DNA of 26,011 nucleotides from Oscillospiraceae bacterium (GTDB lineage Bacteria > Bacillota_A > Clostridia > Oscillospirales > Oscillospiraceae): positions 1-26,011 of the forward strand of contig JAFYLN010000055.1 of the NCBI GenBank assembly GCA_017537045.1, in the 5' to 3' direction. Every line of letters starts with the position of its first letter. Within the stretch, counting starts at the first letter, position 1. A program made the translations under genes and the position numbers. This document shows positions 22,906 through 26,011 of the stretch, in pieces. The notes under the pieces are model-generated. The model did not search any database, was not told the origin of the DNA, and saw only the letters and a program-made list of their open reading frames with translations.

Positions 22906-23603
22906 TGGTGGCTGCTGATAAAATTCAGATTCTTTGCTACGGCGACTCCAATACATGGGGCTGCATCGGCAAATGGGTGGAGTCCGACACCCCCTCCGGC
23001 CGTTATGACACCGAGACCCGTTGGCCCATGGTGGCGCAATCAGACCTCGGTGAAAAATTCCACATCATTGAGGAAGGCCTGTGCGGGCGCACCACCATCT
23101 ATCCCCATCCCACGGAGCCATGGAAAAACGGCGAACCCTACCTGACCCCCTGTTTGTATACCCACCGTCCGCTGGATCTTGTGGTGATCATGCTGGGAAC
23201 CAACGACCTGCAGCTGAAAAAGGATATCACGGCGGAGGAACTGCCCAGGGGCATTTCCCGTCTTGTGGATATCATTCAGTCGCACAAAAAGCCTGGCCGC
23301 GGCAATGTACCGCCCAAGATTCTGCTGATCGCTCCCGTTGAGGTGCGGCCCTCTGCACCGGAAGGCCGCACGGCGGTCTATGCAAAATTCCGCGGCGACA
23401 CCGGTCATGAACTGAGCCTGATGCTGCCGCAGGCCTATAAAAGGGTGGCAGAAGAAAAGGGCTGCTATTTCCTGAATGCGCAGGAATTTGCCCAGCCCGG
23501 CTCTGCTGACGGTGTGCATTTCGATGCACAGTCCCAGATTGCACTGGGTCATGCGGTGGCAGCTTTTATCCACAGGGAAATCTATCCCGGATGCGTGAGG
23601 TAG
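22905..23603 (+). CDS. SGNH/GDSL-family hydrolase, arylesterase-like
   Basis: A 232-residue serine hydrolase. Block I is CYGDSNTWG with nucleophile Ser15; the oxyanion residues are Gly61 in CGRTT and Asn100 in LGTND; block V is DGVHF with Asp202 and His205 as the rest of the triad. It has no signal peptide and is therefore cytoplasmic. The family removes acetyl or other acyl groups, and lactonase or arylesterase activity is also known. In this context it may deacylate the imported sugar or open a lactone produced by a flavin oxidation; the latter is an attractive but untested link to the FAD oxidoreductases. The ATG overlaps the previous stop by one base. Confidence 0.9.
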   Translation: MVAADKIQILCYGDSNTWGCIGKWVESDTPSGRYDTETRWPMVAQSDLGEKFHIIEEGLCGRTTIYPHPTEPWKNGEPYLTPCLYTHRPLDLVVIMLGTNDLQLKKDITAEELPRGISRLVDIIQSHKKPGRGNVPPKILLIAPVEVRPSAPEGRTAVYAKFRGDTGHELSLMLPQAYKRVAEEKGCYFLNAQEFAQPGSADGVHFDAQSQIALGHAVAAFIHREIYPGCVR

Positions 23604-23607
23604 CACC

Positions 23608-24504
23608 ATGACAAGCAAGAGTATGCTGTATATGCGATGCCACCGGCCGCTGCCCAATACGCAGGGCATGGCCATTTGGGAAGGCCGTGCATTCATGCTG
23701 TATAATACCGGCGTGTGCGCTGTGTTTGATCTGAAAACACGCAGCCGCAAACCGCTGGACGTATTCCCGCTGGCTTCCTACAACGTGGGCAAGCCCACCC
23801 GGGATTACCTGAACCATGCCAATTCCTGTATGTTTGGTGCGGTGCACAAGGGCGATAATCCCATCCCTTTGCTCTATGTTACCATCGGCTCCGGTACCGG
23901 ATATGACGAGGACGGTTATTTTTACCGCTGCGCAGTGGAGAACATCGAAGAGCAGGAAGACGGCTGCTTCCAATCAGAGCTGGTGCAGACCATTACCTAC
24001 CATCCGGAAGGCAGTCTGCCGGAGGGGACGGAACCGCCCTGCTGGGGAAGCCCCTGTTTTCTGGTGGACAACGGCGGCGGCTTTCTCTATCTCTTCTCTG
24101 CCCGTTACCGCACCAAGCGGGACTGTGTGCCGGAGGGAAAGGAAAACGCGTACATCATTACAAAATTCCCCCTGCCCGATCCGAAGCAGGGCGGCATGGT
24201 GCGCCTGAGGCCGGAGGATATTCTGGAGCAGTTCTGTGTGCCGTCGGATGTGCTGTTTACACAGGGCGGAACCATTTACAACAGCAGGCTCTATTATACC
24301 TTTGGCTATCCCAAGGGCGGTTATCCGCTGCATATCATGGCCTTTGATCTGAAGCGGAAAACCTTATGCGCGCAGGTGGACGACCTGACGGAGTGTTTTT
24401 ACGGCGAAGAGATCGAATGCTGCGGTGTCTATCAGGGCCGCCTTCTGTGCAACACCTGTGATGGCAGCATTTTTGAAATTCAGGAGGGCTTGCTCCCTCT
24501 GTAA
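23608..24504 (+). CDS. Uncharacterised cytoplasmic protein, probably beta-strand rich (propeller-like)
   Basis: A 298-residue protein I cannot assign to a named family. It shows repeated short strand-like units with aromatic and glycine turns (MAIWEGRAFMLYNTGVCAVF, FLVDNGGGFLYLFSAR, GTIYNSRLYYTFGYPKGG, CCGVYQGRLLCNTCDGSIFE), each a gloss of x-G-x-L/F-Y, spaced at about 55-90 residues. This suggests a five- or six-bladed beta propeller, but the blade count is a guess. A conserved-looking stretch LNHANSCMFGAVH could carry functional His, Asn and Cys residues. It has no signal peptide or membrane segment. GAGG lies 7 bases before the ATG and 4 bases separate it from the SGNH gene, so it is part of the operon and may be a lyase, isomerase or binding protein for the substrate. 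Confidence 0.75.
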   Translation: MTSKSMLYMRCHRPLPNTQGMAIWEGRAFMLYNTGVCAVFDLKTRSRKPLDVFPLASYNVGKPTRDYLNHANSCMFGAVHKGDNPIPLLYVTIGSGTGYDEDGYFYRCAVENIEEQEDGCFQSELVQTITYHPEGSLPEGTEPPCWGSPCFLVDNGGGFLYLFSARYRTKRDCVPEGKENAYIITKFPLPDPKQGGMVRLRPEDILEQFCVPSDVLFTQGGTIYNSRLYYTFGYPKGGYPLHIMAFDLKRKTLCAQVDDLTECFYGEEIECCGVYQGRLLCNTCDGSIFEIQEGLLPL

Positions 24505-24522
24505 GAAACAGGAGGTGCGGCA

Positions 24523-25827
24523 ATGAAAACGCTGGAGCTTACAAAAAGCGTAAGCGTTGCGGGAGAATATGATGTGGTGGTATGCGGCGGCGGGTCTGCG
24601 GGCTTCATTGCAGCTATTTCGGCAGCCCGTATGGGCTGCCGCACGGCGCTGGTGGAGCGGCTGGGGTATTTTGGCGGTACCGCAACTGCGGGGCTGGTCA
24701 TGCCCATCAGCGGATTCTATCACAACGGCAGCAGGGTCATTGGCAGTATTCCGTGGGAATTTATCCAGCAGCTGCAGGCGCTGGGCGGCGCGCTGGTGGA
24801 GCTGCCCAAGGGGCATATTTCCGCAAACATTGAGCTTTACAAGCTGGTTGCCCAGCGGATGCTGCTGGAAGCGGGCGTTGCGCTGTATACCAACTGCTAT
24901 CTGAGCCACAGCCATGTGGAGAAAAACACCGTTGCGGCGATTTTTATAGAGAGCAAGAACGGCACGGAAGCCCTGCTGGGCACCTGCTTTATCGATGCGA
25001 CCGGCGACGGCGACCTGTGCCGGCTCAGCGGTGTCCCCATGACAGAAAAAGAAGAATTGCAGCCCATGTCCCTCTGCTTTGTGCTGGAAGGTGTGGATGC
25101 GGCCACACCGCTGCTGAAGGAAAGCATCCACCACAACGGCATTGGCGGCAAGCCCTCGGTCAATGGCGAAATTCGCAGTTATCTGCTGGAATGTGTGGCG
25201 CAGGGAAAACTGCGGCAGTTTGGCGGCCCGTGGTTCAATACACTGGTGCAGGGAAATGGTCTTGCGGTCAATGTGACCCGCACGGGGGGAAACGGTGCAG
25301 ACCGTGCAGAGCTGACACAGGCGGAAGCGCAGCTTCGGGAGGATATGTTTACCATTGTGGCGCTGCTTCGGGAAAAATATCCGGAGTTCCGGCATTGCAG
25401 CATCGTCAATTCCGGTGTCAATGCAGGTATCCGGGAGGCGCAGCAGATCCGGGGACTGTATACCCTGACGGGCAGCGACCTGATGGAGGGAAAAGAATTC
25501 CCCTGCCCTGTCGCCCGCTGCGCCCATCCCATGGATATCCACAATGCGGCCTCCTCCCAACAAAGGCTGGTACGGCTGGAAAAGGCGGCTTATGTACCCC
25601 ATACTGCCCTGATTCCTCAAAAGGTAGACAACCTGATCGCTGCCGGACGGTGCATCAGCGCAGACCGGGAAGCGCTGGCATCCCTGCGGGTGCAGGGTAC
25701 ACTTATGAGCACCGGAGAAGGTGCGGGCATCCTTGCGGCGCTGGCCTGCCGGGAAGCTTGTGCAGTTCGGACAGTTCCGCAGGAACGGCTGCGGCAGCAG
25801 CTGCAGGAGCGGGAGCTGGTGCAATAA
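24523..25827 (+). CDS. FAD-dependent oxidoreductase (FAD_oxidored family), paralogue 4
   Basis: A 434-residue flavoprotein with FAD fold GGGSAG (22-27), VERLGYFGGTATAGLVMP, the middle DATGDGDLCRLSGVP contact and the C-terminal IAAGRCISADREALASLRVQ. The final signature is altered to GEGAGILAALA, where the other three have GQAAGT. It is the last gene of the long operon, 18 bases after the preceding one, with AGGAGG 7 bases before the ATG, and a terminator follows within 10 bases. It shares only motif-level similarity with the other three copies, so the four probably have different substrates or steps rather than being recent duplicates. Confidence 0.88.
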   Translation: MKTLELTKSVSVAGEYDVVVCGGGSAGFIAAISAARMGCRTALVERLGYFGGTATAGLVMPISGFYHNGSRVIGSIPWEFIQQLQALGGALVELPKGHISANIELYKLVAQRMLLEAGVALYTNCYLSHSHVEKNTVAAIFIESKNGTEALLGTCFIDATGDGDLCRLSGVPMTEKEELQPMSLCFVLEGVDAATPLLKESIHHNGIGGKPSVNGEIRSYLLECVAQGKLRQFGGPWFNTLVQGNGLAVNVTRTGGNGADRAELTQAEAQLREDMFTIVALLREKYPEFRHCSIVNSGVNAGIREAQQIRGLYTLTGSDLMEGKEFPCPVARCAHPMDIHNAASSQQRLVRLEKAAYVPHTALIPQKVDNLIAAGRCISADREALASLRVQGTLMSTGEGAGILAALACREACAVRTVPQERLRQQLQERELVQ

Positions 25828-25831
25828 AGAA

Positions 25832-25864
25832 AAAAGAAGCACTTGATTACCAAGTGCTTCTTTT
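25832..25864. terminator. Symmetric (bidirectional) terminator closing the catabolic operon
   Basis: Stem GAAGCACTTG / CAAGTGCTTC (25836-25845 and 25851-25860, loop ATTAC), extended by AAAA/TTTT to 14 bp. A-run before and T-run after let it work in both directions. It starts 5 bases after the last stop codon. Confidence 0.9.
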
Positions 25865-25901
25865 CAGTGCGTCGAAAAACCGGAGATCTTCTGGTGCGCT
25901 T

Positions 25902-26011
25902 GTAGGGGCGGCTATTAGCCGCCCGAAGTGTTCACGATTTTTGCGTGCAAAAACAGAAAAATTATTTCATTTTTCAAAATAATACGAACATATATAAAGG
26001 AATGAAAGCGG
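25902..26011. repeat. Palindromic intergenic repeat, copy 2 (cut by the window edge)
   Basis: The left end GTAGGGGCGGCTATTAGCCG and the following CCCGAAGTGTTCA match copy 1 (2784-), as does the later phrase ATACGAACATATATAAA. The middle differs by an extra AT-rich segment of about 15-20 bases. It is in the same orientation as copy 1 and likewise lies just downstream of a terminator. The right-hand inverted end is beyond 26011. Confidence 0.8.

Noticed and set aside
10399..25827. The four FAD oxidoreductases as recent tandem duplicates or as frameshift fragments of one another
   Set aside because: All four are full length with intact FAD motifs and differ outside the motifs, including different signature variants, so they are old, separate family members.

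Overview
The window looks like a chromosomal stretch of a Gram-positive gut anaerobe, most likely a Clostridia member of the Oscillospiraceae/Ruminococcaceae. The reasons are the Firmicutes-type housekeeping sigma factor, AGGAGG ribosome binding sites before nearly every gene, a lipoprotein-anchored solute-binding protein, a YesL-type membrane protein, sugar permeases without their own ATPase, and GC-rich palindromic intergenic repeats of the kind common in these genomes. The lineage call is inference. No rRNA, tRNA, CRISPR array, transposase or phage gene was seen.

Region 1 (1-2935) is housekeeping. The 5' part of lepA runs leftward off the window edge, divergent from rpoD. Both have readable sigma-A promoters. 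A 121-bp palindromic repeat lies inside the lepA leader. A second, unrelated repeat (about 111 bp) lies between two terminator-like hairpins downstream of rpoD.

Region 2 (2934-8275, minus strand) is a tight operon for glycerol phosphate and sugar phosphate metabolism. In transcription order it encodes an AraM/EgsA-type glycerol-1-phosphate dehydrogenase, a GlpA-like FAD dehydrogenase with a C-terminal [2Fe-2S] domain, a GlpB/NADH-oxidase-like flavoprotein, a DUF1667 cysteine protein, an AraL/NagD-type HAD phosphatase, and a 26-residue membrane peptide. Its promoter (TTGACA, 17 bp, TATGAT) is covered by two adjacent palindromes. A divergent DeoR-family regulator (8360-9100) is the obvious candidate to bind them.

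Region 3 (9190-25864, plus strand) is a 16.7-kb catabolic locus. A LacI-family regulator and a first FAD-dependent oxidoreductase are followed by a lipoprotein binding protein and two CUT1-type permeases, ending at a strong terminator. A second unit of nine genes then encodes a second FAD oxidoreductase, a YesL-like protein, an AraB-like FGGY kinase, a PfkB/1-phosphofructokinase-like kinase, a sorbose-1-phosphate-reductase-like medium-chain dehydrogenase, a third FAD oxidoreductase, an SGNH hydrolase, an uncharacterised protein and a fourth FAD oxidoreductase, ending at a symmetric terminator. Near-identical LacI-type operators lie before the LacI gene and before the binding-protein gene, tying regulator and transporter together.

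Working model (inference): the ABC system imports an unusual sugar, sugar acid or glycoside. One or more of the four divergent FAD oxidoreductases changes its oxidation state, and two kinases of different families plus a zinc dehydrogenase bring it to a phosphorylated ketose or polyol. Triose or glycerol phosphates may then be handled by region 2. No glycoside hydrolase and no aldolase are present, so the substrate is unknown. Four FAD_oxidored-type genes in one locus is the most distinctive feature of the window.

Copies of the same intergenic repeat follow rpoD (2784-2894) and the last gene of region 3 (25902 to the window end), bracketing the 23-kb accessory segment.
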